Shown here in pieces: positions 41,670 through 53,197 of a DNA stretch of 64,000 bases; the first letter of the stretch is position 1; every line of letters begins with the position of its first letter. Both the position numbers and the translations under genes were made by a program. The notes beneath the pieces were generated by a model, which was given only the letters and a program-made list of their open reading frames with translations, ran no database searches and was not told the origin of the DNA. Where the stretch lies: NCBI GenBank assembly GCA_021730945.1, contig JAKFYH010000021.1, positions 62,001-126,000 on the forward strand, in the 5' to 3' direction. The stretch comes from Acidobacteriota bacterium. Its GTDB lineage: Bacteria; Acidobacteriota; Vicinamibacteria; Vicinamibacterales; UBA2999.

Positions 41670-43679
41670 ATGCGCAAGAAGCTCGGTGAGTGCCTGATTC
41701 AGGCAGGCCTCATCACTGATGACGATCTGCAGGCCGCGCTGGTCGAGCACAAACGCACGGGCGAGCGGCTCGGCGCGGTACTGGTGCGCCTGAACCTGGC
41801 CACCGAACGCCAGATCGCCAAAGCTCTCGCCTATCAACTTGGCTTCCCGTACCTGAACCTCGCCGAGAATCCGCCCGATGCGGCCGCCGTCATCCTGATC
41901 GCCAAGGACGTCGCGCTCAAGCGGTCGTGCGTGGCCGTCCGCCTCGACAAGAACCTGCTGACGGTCGCCATGGCCGACCCGCTGCTGTTCAGCCTCGTGC
42001 AGGACCTCGAGTTCCAGACCGGCTATCGCATCAAGCAGATCGTCGCGACCCGCGCCGACATCCTGGAGGCGATCGCCGCCGGCTACCCCGACAAGGCACT
42101 GATGCGCACCGCCGGCGCGCAGGCCGGTGTGCCCGCATCCCGCCCGGCAGGTCGCGAGCCGCAAGCCAGCGCCGAGTCCTCATTGATGCGCCGCCCAGAC
42201 GAGGACGGCTACGAGCCGATCGCCGGCCTGAAGGAGCGCAGCGAGGCGGCGCCGATCATCGATTTGGTCGACCTGGTGGTGAAGAGCGCAATCAAGGCCG
42301 GGGCGAGCGACGTCCACGTCGAGCCGATGGAGAAGGGTGTCCTGATCCGCCACCGCCTCGACGGCCTGCTCAAGGAAGTGATGGACCTGCCCAAGTGGGT
42401 CCACGAGGGCTTGATTGCGCGCTTGAAGATCATGGCCGGCATGGACATCGCCGAGAAGCGCCTGCCGCAGGACGGCCGCGTCCGCGTCGCCACCGAAGAA
42501 GGCAAGGATGTCGACTTCCGCGCCTCGACGCTGCGGACGCTGCACGGCGAGAAGATGGTGCTGCGCGTCCTCGACCAGAACCGCGGCGTCCCGCCCCTCG
42601 AAGAACTTGGCTTTTCAGCCACCGCCCTGAACGATCTCCGCGGCTTCCTCAAGTTTCAGCACGGCATGATCCTCGTGGTCGGCCCGACCGGCAGCGGCAA
42701 GACCACCACCCTGTGCTCGGCACTGATGTCGGTGCAGTCGGAACGCACCAACGTCATCACCATCGAAGACCCAATCGAGTACCAGCTGCCGGGCATCAAC
42801 CAGACGCAGGTCAACGAGAAGATCAAGCTGACCTTTGCCAGCGCGCTGCGTTCGATTCTCCGCCAGGACCCCGATGTGATCCTGGTCGGCGAGATCCGCG
42901 ACAACGAAACCGCCCGCATCGCCATGCAGGCCGCCCAGACCGGCCACCTCGTGCTCACGACGCTCCACACCGACGACGCCCCGTCGGCCGTGACCCGTCT
43001 GACCGACATTGGCGTCGAGCCGTACGTGATTGCCTCGGCCACCATCGGTGTCGTCGCTCAGCGCCTGGTGCGCCGGCTGTGCTCCGCCTGCCGCCGCCAG
43101 TACACGCCGCCGCCCGACACCCTGCGCGCCCTCAACATTACCGAGGCCGACGCCGCTCACATCCCGTTCTACCGCCCGGTTGGTTGCGACGCCTGCCATC
43201 ACACCGGCTACAAGGGCCGCATCGGCATTTATGAGGTGATGAAGGTCAGCGACCGCATCCGCCGCATGATCGCGCAGCGGGCGTCGGAAGACGCCGTCCG
43301 CGAAGTGGCGCAGTCCACCGGCATGCTGGCGCTGGGCGACGATGCGCTGGCCAAGGTCAAGGCCGGCGTCACCACGGCCGAGGAACTGCTGCGCGTGGTC
43401 ACCGAAGTGCGCGAGATGCGCAGCGTCTGTCCCGGCTGTGCCGGGCCGGTCGCGCTCGACTTCGTTGCGTGCCCGCACTGCGGCCGCCGCCTGAGCGGCG
43501 CATGCCCGGGTTGCGCCCGCAGCCTGCAGCCCGGTTGGACGTTCTGTCCCTACTGTGCCCGCGGCACCGAAGCCCGCAGCGATCGGCGCCTGCGCGAGCG
43601 CCGCGAGGCGCGTGAACTCCCCCCCGCGTCGGTGACCAACGTGACCAATGTCACCGAGTTCAAGAAGGGCATGTCCTGA
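41670..43679 (+). CDS. pilB: Type IV pilus assembly ATPase PilB with C-terminal double zinc ribbon
   Basis: A 669-residue extension ATPase of type IV pili or a type II secretion GspE. It has an N-terminal MshEN-like domain (KLGECLIQAGLITDDDLQAALVEHKRTGERLGAVLV) and the core with IIDLVDLVVKSAIKAGASDVHVEP, Walker A GPTGSGKTTT (about 338-347), IEDPIEYQLPGINQTQVN, Walker B ILVGEIRDNETA, and the zinc motif CSACRRQ...CDACHHTGYKGRIGIYEV. Unusually, about 90 more residues follow with a double zinc ribbon (CPGC, CPHC, CPGC, CPYC) and a VTNVTNVTEF tail encoded by 9-bp repeats. The extra ribbons may tether a partner (inference). GAAGGG lies before the ATG. A DnaJ-like gene follows 7 bases later. Confidence 0.93.
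   Translation: MRKKLGECLIQAGLITDDDLQAALVEHKRTGERLGAVLVRLNLATERQIAKALAYQLGFPYLNLAENPPDAAAVILIAKDVALKRSCVAVRLDKNLLTVAMADPLLFSLVQDLEFQTGYRIKQIVATRADILEAIAAGYPDKALMRTAGAQAGVPASRPAGREPQASAESSLMRRPDEDGYEPIAGLKERSEAAPIIDLVDLVVKSAIKAGASDVHVEPMEKGVLIRHRLDGLLKEVMDLPKWVHEGLIARLKIMAGMDIAEKRLPQDGRVRVATEEGKDVDFRASTLRTLHGEKMVLRVLDQNRGVPPLEELGFSATALNDLRGFLKFQHGMILVVGPTGSGKTTTLCSALMSVQSERTNVITIEDPIEYQLPGINQTQVNEKIKLTFASALRSILRQDPDVILVGEIRDNETARIAMQAAQTGHLVLTTLHTDDAPSAVTRLTDIGVEPYVIASATIGVVAQRLVRRLCSACRRQYTPPPDTLRALNITEADAAHIPFYRPVGCDACHHTGYKGRIGIYEVMKVSDRIRRMIAQRASEDAVREVAQSTGMLALGDDALAKVKAGVTTAEELLRVVTEVREMRSVCPGCAGPVALDFVACPHCGRRLSGACPGCARSLQPGWTFCPYCARGTEARSDRRLRERREARELPPASVTNVTNVTEFKKGMS
43632..43658 (+). 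repeat. 9-bp tandem repeat in the pilB C-terminal codons
   Basis: GTGACCAAC, GTGACCAAT and GTCACCGAG encode VTNVTNVTE, 19 bases before the stop codon. The placement at the very end of a gene matches the other junction repeats. Confidence 0.5.
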
Positions 43680-43686
43680 CCCTCAC

Positions 43687-44505
43687 GTGAGAACGCACTA
43701 CGAACTGCTGAGCGTCGAGCCCACCGCCGACGCTGACACCATCAAGAAGGCATTCCGCCGGGAGATCGCCCGCTACCACCCCGACAAGGTGATCCACCTG
43801 GGCGCCGAGTTCCAGGAGATGGCCGCCACCCGCGCCGCCGAACTGACGGTGGCATACAAGACGCTGAGCGATTCGGCGTTGCGCGCGGAGTACGACGGCC
43901 ACCTCGCCGATCCCGGCTCGCCGCCCGTCTACCAGCCGCCGCCCGCCGAAGCAGTGGCTCGCGAAGCCGCGGAGCCGATCCGCGAAACGCCAGATGAGCC
44001 AGCGCCCGCCGCGCCCGCCGGGCGCCGGATGTTCGAGACCGAGCGCGCCGGCCGCGATGTGATCGTGACGCGGGCCATCACTGCCAGGGTGCGAGGCGTG
44101 GTCGAGTCGCTGTTCGGCACGGTCCAGCTGCCCACCGTGCGCGGCTTCGATACCGCCATCGTGCCCACAGCCAAGCCGCGCTTTCTCGGCAGCCACCCGC
44201 CACGTGTCCTGATCAAGGTGACCGAGACGGTCGACGGCGCCGCGGTGACCGAGGGTTGGAACGCCGCGGCCCGGGCCCGGGTCCATGCCGGCAAGTCGCC
44301 CGTCGTGGTCCTGTTGTTCGGCCGCCGCCTGGCCGCGCGCGGCGAACTGCTCAAGGCCATGGAGGCCGCCGGCCGCCAGCGCCCGGTGGCCGACGGTCCG
44401 GCCGAAACGGTAATCGTGGCGGTGGCCACCGCCGACTGGAGCTACCTGATGCTGGACGGCGCCTCGGCGCCGGTCCGCAACCTGGTGGGGAAGATTTGCG
44501 TCTGA
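43687..44505 (+). CDS. DnaJ-domain protein
   Basis: A 272-residue protein with an N-terminal J domain (about 1-70: THYELLSVEPTADADTIKKAFRREIARYHPDKVIHLGAEF, then AYKTLSDSALRAEYDGHL), including the HPD tripeptide required to stimulate Hsp70 ATPase. There is no Gly/Phe region or zinc centre, so it is a type III J protein. A Pro/Ala linker leads to an unrecognised C-terminal alpha/beta domain (about 115-272). The GTG start is chosen because the J domain begins there; upstream codons overlap the end of pilB. The close spacing suggests it helps PilB or pilus assembly (inference). Confidence 0.82.
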   Translation: MRTHYELLSVEPTADADTIKKAFRREIARYHPDKVIHLGAEFQEMAATRAAELTVAYKTLSDSALRAEYDGHLADPGSPPVYQPPPAEAVAREAAEPIRETPDEPAPAAPAGRRMFETERAGRDVIVTRAITARVRGVVESLFGTVQLPTVRGFDTAIVPTAKPRFLGSHPPRVLIKVTETVDGAAVTEGWNAAARARVHAGKSPVVVLLFGRRLAARGELLKAMEAAGRQRPVADGPAETVIVAVATADWSYLMLDGASAPVRNLVGKICV

Positions 44506-44552
44506 CCACGGCCGGTGTTGAACCCGGACGCCCGCCCAGCCGTATCCATTGA

Positions 44553-44558
44553 TACACT
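44553..44558 (+). promoter_or_regulatory. -10-like TACACT before the ABC ATPase gene
   Basis: TACACT ends 7 nt before the ATG, with A/T-rich sequence between. The spacing is again consistent with a leaderless mRNA. Confidence 0.35.
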
Positions 44559-44565
44559 CAAATTT

Positions 44566-45276
44566 ATGCCGCTAATCGAAACCCGGGACCTGTGGAAGAC
44601 CTACGTGATGGGCGATGAAGAGATTCACGCCCTCCGCGGCGTATCAATCTCGATCGAACGCGGCGAATATGTCGCGATCATGGGGCCGTCTGGCTCCGGC
44701 AAGTCGACCTTGATGAACCTGATCGGCTGCCTCGACACGCCGAGCAAGGGCACCTACCTGCTGAACGGCAAGATGGTCAGCGAGATGAACGACAACGAGC
44801 TGGCCCGCATCCGCAATGAAGAGATCGGGTTCGTCTTCCAGACCTTCAACCTGCTGCCGCGCGCCTCGGCCCTGCACAACGTCGAGTTGCCGCTGGTCTA
44901 TGCCGGCATGTCGAAGGCGGCCCGGCTCGAGCAAGCCAAGACTGCCATCGAACGGGTGGAACTGACCTACCGCATGAACCACCGCCCCAACGAGCTGTCG
45001 GGCGGCCAGCGTCAGCGCGTCGCCATTGCCCGCGCGCTGGTCAACAACCCGTCAATCCTGCTGGCCGACGAGCCGACCGGAAACCTCGACTCGAAAACCG
45101 GCGTCGAGATCATGGCGCTGTTCGCGCGGTTGCACGAGGCCGGCAACACGATCATCGTCGTGACCCACGAGGCCGACATCGCCGCCTACGCCCATCGCGT
45201 TATCGCGATTCGTGACGGTGAAGTGGCGAAGGACGTCAGGCAGGAGCCGCACGCTCATGTCGCGGCACCGGCGTAG
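44566..45276 (+). CDS. MacB/LolD-type ABC transporter ATPase
   Basis: A 236-residue ATPase of the MacB/LolD/FtsE group. It has Walker [10 protein letters not shown], the Q-loop in [25 protein letters not shown], signature [15 protein letters not shown], Walker [13 protein letters not shown] and switch His VVTHEADIA. The phrase [10 protein letters not shown] and the Q-loop context are typical for ATPases that pair with MacB-type permeases. No permease gene is adjacent; the ADOP permease 5 kb away lacks an ATPase and is a candidate partner (inference). It is convergent with the oligopeptide ABC genes. Confidence 0.92.
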   Translation: MPLIETRDLWKTYVMGDEEIHALRGVSISIERGEYVAIMGPSGSGKSTLMNLIGCLDTPSKGTYLLNGKMVSEMNDNELARIRNEEIGFVFQTFNLLPRASALHNVELPLVYAGMSKAARLEQAKTAIERVELTYRMNHRPNELSGGQRQRVAIARALVNNPSILLADEPTGNLDSKTGVEIMALFARLHEAGNTIIVVTHEADIAAYAHRVIAIRDGEVAKDVRQEPHAHVAAPA

Positions 45277-45279
45277 CGC

Positions 45280-45301
45280 GCGGACCGCCGCACGGTTCCG
45301 C
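45280..45301. terminator. Hairpin between convergent ABC ATPase genes
   Basis: GCGGACCG and CGGTTCCGC can pair (one bulged base) around a 5-nt loop, 3 bases after the stop of the MacB-like ATPase. No T-run follows, so it is a weak terminator candidate. Confidence 0.35.
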
Positions 45302-45320
45302 CCCTCAGCCGGTGGTTACC

Positions 45321-46202
45321 CTAAACCGCGGCGAAATGTCCCTCTGACACTTGCCTGAGCGGGGCGCCGGGCGCCACCAGGGCCGGATCGAGTTCGATGC
45401 GCGCGCGCGGCGCATCGGGATCGGTAGCAGGCACGGCCGAGAGCAGCGCCTTGGTGTAAGGGTGCTGGGCATTGGCGAAAATCTCAGCGGTGTTGCCCAT
45501 TTCCACGATTCTGCCGAGATACATCACCGCCACCCGCGTCGAGATGTGGCGCACCAGCCGCAGGTCGTGGGCAATGAACAAGTAGGTGAGCTTGAGTTGT
45601 TCCTGCAGGTCCATCAGCAGGTTGATGACCTGCGCCTGGATGGAAACGTCCAGGGCCGAGACCGGCTCGTCGGCAATGATGAACGACGGGTTGAGCGCCA
45701 GCGCCCTGGCCAGGCCGATGCGCTGACGTTGTCCGCCGCTGAACTCGTGGGGATAGCGATCGAGATGCCCGGGATCGAGACCGACCAGCGTGAAGAGATC
45801 CGCCACGCGGGCGCGCCGGTCGGCCTTCGAGCCGATTGCGTGAATAACCAGCGGCTCCTCCACGATCGTGAACGCGCGCATGCGCGGATTGAGCGACGAG
45901 TACGGGTCCTGGAACACCATCTGCATGTCCCGCCGCGCCGCCCGCATCTCGGCGCTCGAATAGGCCAACACGTCGCGGCCGCGGAACAAGACCTCTCCCG
46001 AGGTCGGCGCGACCAGCCGCAGCATGCAGCGGCCAGTGGTGCTCTTGCCGCTCCCTGATTCCCCGACCAGGGCGAAGGTTTCTCCCTCGTTCACCACAAA
46101 GCTCACATCGTCCACCGCCTTGACGACGGTCCTGGCGCGGAAGAGTCCGCCGCCACGCTCGAAATGCTTGACGAGGTGCCTGACCTCGACCAGTGGCGTC
46201 AC
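45321..46202 (-). CDS. Oligopeptide/dipeptide ABC transporter ATPase (OppF/DppF-like)
   Basis: A 293-residue ATPase. It has Walker [10 protein letters not shown], the Q-loop [12 protein letters not shown] characteristic of OppF/DppF, signature [15 protein letters not shown], Walker [13 protein letters not shown] and the C-terminal peptide-transporter extension ([18 protein letters not shown]). It hydrolyses ATP to drive uptake of peptides or nickel. The start overlaps the stop of the OppD-like gene by 4 bases, so both are coupled. No permease or binding-protein gene lies next to them in the window. Confidence 0.92.
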   Translation of the reverse strand: MTPLVEVRHLVKHFERGGGLFRARTVVKAVDDVSFVVNEGETFALVGESGSGKSTTGRCMLRLVAPTSGEVLFRGRDVLAYSSAEMRAARRDMQMVFQDPYSSLNPRMRAFTIVEEPLVIHAIGSKADRRARVADLFTLVGLDPGHLDRYPHEFSGGQRQRIGLARALALNPSFIIADEPVSALDVSIQAQVINLLMDLQEQLKLTYLFIAHDLRLVRHISTRVAVMYLGRIVEMGNTAEIFANAQHPYTKALLSAVPATDPDAPRARIELDPALVAPGAPLRQVSEGHFAAV

Positions 46203-47206
46203 GGCTGTCCTCCGTTGAGATAACAGCGAACGGAGTGATCATGGGCGACCACGGTCTGCGACGGAAACGAGGTCTCGCAAACCGCCATGCGATGGGCGCA
46301 GCGGGGCGCAAACGAGCATCCAGCGGGCAGCGACGCCATGTTGGGAACGGTGCCATCGATCGCGCGCAAGCGCGACCCCGCGGTGTCGCCGGGAATTGAG
46401 GCCAGCAGCCCGCGCGTATACGGATGGGCGGGCTCGCGAAACACCTGGCGCACCGTGCCCTGCTCGACAATGCGGCCGGCGTACATCACAGCCACGCGGT
46501 CAGCGGTCTCGGCGATCACGCCCAGGTCGTGGGTAATCAGCAGCAGTGAGAGTTCGAACTGCGCTTTCATGTCCCGCAGCAGGTCGAGGACCTGGGCCTG
46601 CACGGTCACGTCGAGCGCGGTGGTCGGTTCGTCGGCGATCAGCAACTGCGGTTTGCAGGCGAGCGCCACCGCCATCATGACGCGTTGGCGCATGCCGCCT
46701 GAGAGCTGATGCGGATAGTCGTCGACGCGCTTCCCGGGGTCGGTAATCTTGACGGCGCGCAGCAAGTCGATGGCCCGCTCGCGAGCTTCGGCCCGTGACG
46801 CCAGTCCGTGAACGATCAGGGCCTCGGCAATATGGGCGCCCACGCGCATCACCGGGTTGAGGGCCGCCATCGGTTCCTGGAACACGAAACCAATGCCGGC
46901 GCCGCGGACCTTGCGCATTTCTGGTTCCGGCAACTGGGTCAGGTCGCGCCCTTGGAACAGCACCCGCCCACCGGCGATGCGGCCCGGTGACTGCAGCAGG
47001 CCAATGATCGAGAAGGCGGTCACCGACTTGCCGCTGCCCGATTCGCCAACCAGGCCGAGCGTCTCGCCCTTGCGGATCTCGAACGACACATCGTTCACGG
47101 CCACCACCGGCCGCGGTGCGACATCAAACACCGTCGTGAGACCGTCAACGGAAAGGAGGGTGTCAGACACCGTGCCAGAATCTGCGTACCTGCGAAGGGA
47201 ACTCAT
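46199..47206 (-). CDS. Oligopeptide/dipeptide ABC transporter ATPase (OppD/DppD-like)
   Basis: A 335-residue ATPase. It has Walker [11 protein letters not shown]-loop [26 protein letters not shown], signature [32 protein letters not shown], and the C-terminal oligopeptide-transport domain with its Cys-containing loop ([24 protein letters not shown]), which usually binds an iron-sulfur cluster in OppD/DppD. The first 12 codons lie inside a 34-bp perfect inverted repeat, so the ATG there is doubtful; a GTG at 47170, giving [10 protein letters not shown], is a better match to the family start. It forms a pair with the OppF-like ATPase. Confidence 0.9.
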   Translation of the reverse strand: MSSLRRYADSGTVSDTLLSVDGLTTVFDVAPRPVVAVNDVSFEIRKGETLGLVGESGSGKSVTAFSIIGLLQSPGRIAGGRVLFQGRDLTQLPEPEMRKVRGAGIGFVFQEPMAALNPVMRVGAHIAEALIVHGLASRAEARERAIDLLRAVKITDPGKRVDDYPHQLSGGMRQRVMMAVALACKPQLLIADEPTTALDVTVQAQVLDLLRDMKAQFELSLLLITHDLGVIAETADRVAVMYAGRIVEQGTVRQVFREPAHPYTRGLLASIPGDTAGSRLRAIDGTVPNMASLPAGCSFAPRCAHRMAVCETSFPSQTVVAHDHSVRCYLNGGQP

Positions 47207-47242
47207 GCCAGGTACGCAGATTCTGGCACGGTGTCTGACACC
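47159..47242. repeat. Perfect 34-bp inverted repeat with 16-nt loop
   Basis: Arms 47159-47192 and 47209-47242 are perfectly complementary over 34 bp. Each arm also contains the smaller palindrome GGTGTCAGACACC. The structure sits between the mutase stop and the OppD-like start and covers the latter's putative first codons. Perfect arms of this length imply recent origin or gene conversion; a palindromic mobile element or very strong hairpin are both possible. Confidence 0.93.
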
Positions 47243-47245
47243 TTC

Positions 47246-48796
<1,551 letters not shown>

Positions 48797-48816
48797 GTCT
48801 GAATTGTAATGGGCAC

Positions 48817-49005
48817 GGCGCTCCCGCGCCGCGTGGGGCTCGGGCGCTCCGCGCCCATCGTGGGGCTTGGCGGCCTTGCCGCCTCGTGAGGTGGCGGGGA
48901 AGGGGGATTCCCCCACAGGCGGCGAAGCGGCGCGCCCTACGAAGACCGAAGGTCGAGCCCGACGAGGCGCGCAGCGCCGAGCCCAAGCGGCGCCACAAGG
49001 CGCCG
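48817..49005. repeat. Chain of short GC-rich hairpins
   Basis: Seven tight perfect hairpins lie in about 190 bases, with stems of 4-7 bp and loops of 3-4 nt: CGGCGC-TCCC-GCGCCG, GGGCGC-TCC-GCGCCC, GGCGGC-CTT-GCCGCC, GGGG-GATT-CCCC, GACC-GAA-GGTC, GGCGC-GCA-GCGCC and CGGCGCC-ACAA-GGCGCCG. They fill the first half of the 456-base gap between the mutase gene and a small gene. No coding potential is evident there. Confidence 0.8.
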
Positions 49006-49062
49006 ACCCTCTCTGTCATCCGCCCAAGTCACAGCAATAACACAACTTATGGTGTTCTTCGC

Positions 49063-49091
49063 TTGACACCACCCCAGCCGCTTCATAGAAT
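49063..49091 (+). promoter_or_regulatory. Near-consensus sigma-70 promoter
   Basis: TTGACA, 17 bp, TAGAAT: the best promoter in the window. Transcription would start near 49098, leaving a leader of about 155 nt before the small gene, much longer than for its neighbours. Confidence 0.75.
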
Positions 49092-49097
49092 GTCGTG

Positions 49098-49252
49098 GAA
49101 TTTCCCAACTGAATCGTCCCACCGAATGACGACTTTTCGCCGCTGCCCGCCCGCCGCCCGGTGGGTCACGCATCGGCCAATGCCGACGGTCCCAGCCGAT
49201 TGGCGAACTGCGGGTGAACCTGGAGGTTTGCCCCACGGGAGGGAGCCGTCCT
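49098..49252 (+). other. Long structured 5' leader of unknown type
   Basis: The leader contains CCAAT and ATTGG that can pair across 17 bases (near 49178-49203), GTGAACC/GGTTTGC repeats and a clear GGGAGG ribosome binding site about 8 nt before the start. I compared it by eye with common riboswitch cores (cyclic di-GMP, ZTP, THF) and found no convincing match. It may be a regulatory leader or simply an untranslated region. Confidence 0.35.
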
Positions 49253-49573
49253 ATGGATGACGTGGTAAACCGGTTCGCGCGTGAGCTGGCCGACTCCATT
49301 GCCGCCGCCGTTTCCGAAAGTGCTGAAGTCGAAGCGTGTCGCGAACGCGCGCGCGCGGCCGGTTACGAGATGAAAGTGAATCTCGAGGCCGTTGTCGGGT
49401 TCGTCAATCGCGGCCAGCCACAGAGCGTCGGCGCCGCCGTGCCGGCCAATGTCACGACCATCGCGAAAGCGCTGGTGCCGCGCAAGCCGTTCGACATGAC
49501 GGTGAATGACCGCCGCTTCCTCCGCTCCCTGCGGATCGCCGCGGAAGAGGCGAAGGTGGAAGAGACGAACTGA
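49253..49573 (+). CDS. Small soluble protein of unknown function
   Basis: I do not recognise this 106-residue protein. It is mostly helical and charged, starting MDDVVNRFARELADSIAAAVSESAEVEACRERARAAGYEMKVNLEAVVGFVNR, with basic residues near the end (PRKPFDMTVNDRRFLRSLRIAAEEAK), a composition compatible with nucleic-acid or protein binding. There is no signal peptide. The gene has a near-consensus promoter, a long leader and GGGAGG at the right distance, so it is probably well expressed. Its TGA stop is part of a 7-bp repeat shared with the stop of gpmA. Confidence 0.65.
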   Translation: MDDVVNRFARELADSIAAAVSESAEVEACRERARAAGYEMKVNLEAVVGFVNRGQPQSVGAAVPANVTTIAKALVPRKPFDMTVNDRRFLRSLRIAAEEAKVEETN

Positions 49574-49600
49574 TCAGGGATCAGGGATCGGGGATCAGGG
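49572..49600. repeat. 7-bp tandem repeat carrying two convergent stop codons
   Basis: Four units of GATCAGG (the third is GATCGGG) fill the junction. The TGA of the small gene on the plus strand overlaps the first unit and the TGA of gpmA on the minus strand lies in the last. The same unit recurs, inverted, before eno. Confidence 0.85.
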
Positions 49601-50350
49601 TTTCCTGTTCGCCGATCCTTGACTTGCCACCGCGGCCGCCGCCTTCTTGATCGCGTCGGCATCACCCAGGTAGTAACTCTTCAGCGGCTTCAGGGCTGCA
49701 TCCAACTCGTAGACCAGCGGAATACCGGTCGGGATATTCAGTTCCACGATCGCCTGGTCCGAGATCCCGTCCAGGTATTTCACCAGCGCCCGCAGCGAGT
49801 TGCCATGGGCGGCGACGATCACGCGTTGCCCATCGCGAATCGCCGGAGCAATCGCGTCGTGCCAGTAGGGGAGGAATCGCGCCACGGTGTCCTTGAGCGA
49901 TTCGCTGAGCGGCAAATCCGACGCGGCCAGGTGACGGTAGCGTGGGTCGCGCGAGGGGTGGCGCGGATCGTCGGCGCCGAGCGGCGGTGGGGCGATGTCG
50001 TAGGCGCGCCGCCAAATCTTCACCTGGGCGTCGCCGTGCTGGGCGGCCGTCTCGGCCTTGTTCAGTCCCTGCAACGCCCCGTAATGGCGTTCGTTGAGCC
50101 GCCAACTGCGCTGCACCGGCAGCCACAATTGATCGAGTTCGTCGAGGACGATGTTGCTGGTGCGAATGGCCCGCTTCAACAGTGAGGTGAACACCAGGTC
50201 GAAGAGGTAACCCTCGTGCTTCAAGAGCTGGCCGGCTGCCCGCGCTTCCTCGCGGCCCTTGTCGCTCAGGTCGACATCGGTCCAGCCGGTAAAGCGGTTC
50301 TCCCTGTTCCAGGTGGATTCGCCGTGACGGATCAGAACGAGCTTATGCAT
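49595..50350 (-). CDS. gpmA: 2,3-bisphosphoglycerate-dependent phosphoglycerate mutase
   Basis: Interconverts 3- and 2-phosphoglycerate in glycolysis and gluconeogenesis. The 251-residue protein starts [28 protein letters not shown] with the phosphohistidine motif RHG (His9). It has [20 protein letters not shown], and the second catalytic His lies in [22 protein letters not shown]. The length and [11 protein letters not shown] match the cofactor-dependent type. An ATG three codons upstream is possible. It is the last gene of a glgC-eno-gpmA unit; the gap from eno is about 60 bases. Confidence 0.96.
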   Translation of the reverse strand: MHKLVLIRHGESTWNRENRFTGWTDVDLSDKGREEARAAGQLLKHEGYLFDLVFTSLLKRAIRTSNIVLDELDQLWLPVQRSWRLNERHYGALQGLNKAETAAQHGDAQVKIWRRAYDIAPPPLGADDPRHPSRDPRYRHLAASDLPLSESLKDTVARFLPYWHDAIAPAIRDGQRVIVAAHGNSLRALVKYLDGISDQAIVELNIPTGIPLVYELDAALKPLKSYYLGDADAIKKAAAAVASQGSANRKP

Positions 50351-50412
50351 GGTGTCCAAGGGGAGCGGCCATCGCGGGCGGTGTCATCCAGGGTCTCGGA
50401 TGTCAACGACGG

Positions 50413-51756
<1,344 letters not shown>

Positions 51757-51757
<1 letters not shown>

Positions 51758-53031
51758 TATCCGCGCCGGTCGGCTTCTGCTTCGAGCGTCAGTGCTTCTT
51801 CCGAAATCGGCGCCACGTACGGTTCCTCGCCTGGCGCGACCACGACGACGCCGCCCTCCGAGACCGTGTGGCGCCGGCGGTCTTCCTCGGCGTTAAACCC
51901 AATCATCGCGCCGCGCGGGATGTCGACATCGCGGTCGATGATCGCCTTGCGGATGCGGGCGTGGCGGCCGACCCGCACGCCGGGCATCAGGATCGCCTGC
52001 TCGATGCTGCAGAAGCTGTGGACCCGCACGTTCGGGCACAGGATGCTGCCGTGAATGGTGCTGCCCGAGACGATGCAGCCCTGCGAGATCAGCGAGTCTT
52101 GCGCTTCGCCCCGCCGCCAGTCCTCGGCGAACACGAACTTGGCCGGCGGCGCCTGCGGCATGTAGGTGCGCAGCGGCCACTCGGGATCGTACATGTTGAA
52201 CTCGGGGTTCACATGGCACAGGTCCATCTGCGCCTCGTAGTAGGCATCGAGCGTGCCGATGTCGCGCCAGTACTTCGCCGCCTTCTTGTTCTCGTCGTAG
52301 AAGGGATACGCGAAGGTGCGGCCGTGGCCGATCAGCGCGGGGATGATGTCCTTGCCGAAGTCGTGCTTGCTGTCCGGCTTGGCGGCGTCTTCCTCGAGCG
52401 CACGGATCAGCACGTCGCTCGTGAAGACATAGATTCCCATCGAAGCCAGCGCCATTCCCGGCTGCCCGGGCATCGAGGGCGGATCTTGCGGCTTCTCGAG
52501 GAACCCGGTCACTTTCTCGCCTTCATCCACGGCGACGATGCCGAAGCGCTTGCCGTCTTCGATCGGCACTTCAATCGCGGCCAGCGTGACGTCGGCCGCC
52601 ATGTCCTGGTGAAACCGCAGCATCTTCTGGTAGTCCATCTTGTAGACGTGATCGCCGGCCAGGACGACGACATACTTCGGCGTCTCACGAATGATGGAGT
52701 AGAGATTCTGGTAGACGGCGTCGGCGGTGCCTTGGTACCACTGCTCGCCGACCCGCTTCTGCGGCGGCAGGATCTCGATGAACTCGCCCAGTTCTTCCGA
52801 GACAATCGTCCAGCCCTGGCGGATGTGCCGGTTCAGCGAGAGCGACTTGTACTGCGTGGCGATGAAGACATGGCGCAGCCCGGAATTGATGCAGTTGCTG
52901 AGGACAAAGTCGATGATCCGGTAAGGTCCGCCGAAGTACACGGCCGGTTTGGCCCGGTCGCGTGTGAGTGGCGCCAGGCGTTCGCCCGCCCCGCCTGCCA
53001 GCACAATTACGAGGACGTCATCACGCAGCAT
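51757..53031 (-). CDS. glgC: Glucose-1-phosphate adenylyltransferase
   Basis: Makes ADP-glucose from glucose-1-phosphate and ATP, the regulated step of glycogen synthesis. The 424-residue protein begins VIVLAGGAGERLAPLTRDRAKPAVYFGGPYRIIDFVLSNCINSG, with the nucleotide-binding GGxGxRLxPLT and PAVxFGG motifs. It continues with QWYQGTADAVYQN-type sequence (EQWYQGTADAVYQNLY), VVLAGDHVYKMDY and IEVPIEDGKRFGIVAVDE, and ends in a left-handed beta-helix region (ISQGCIVSGSTIHGSIL). It heads the glgC-eno-gpmA unit and links storage to lower glycolysis. Confidence 0.96.
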
Positions 53032-53109
53032 GGTTGCACTACCAGCACCTTATCACTGGATATTGAAAGTTCGGCGCTAAACCTCTGCTGTAACAGGGCT
53101 TTAGCGTGG

Positions 53110-53138
53110 TTGACTTGGTAGCCACGGCCCCCTATGAT
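53110..53138 (+). promoter_or_regulatory. Sigma-70-type promoter
   Basis: TTGACT and TATGAT are separated by 17 bp, about 60 bases before the secreted-protein gene. A leader of about 50 nt follows and contains a GAGGGGG ribosome binding site. Confidence 0.65.
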
Positions 53139-53197
53139 CTGGTGATCGGAAAGTCTGGGGCGTGCTTCAGCGCGCCTTTCGTTTTGAGGGGGAACTG

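Noticed and set aside
49098-49252. Cyclic di-GMP, ZTP or THF riboswitch
   Set aside because: Superficial resemblance of GGGTGA and GGGAG segments only; conserved cores of these classes are missing.
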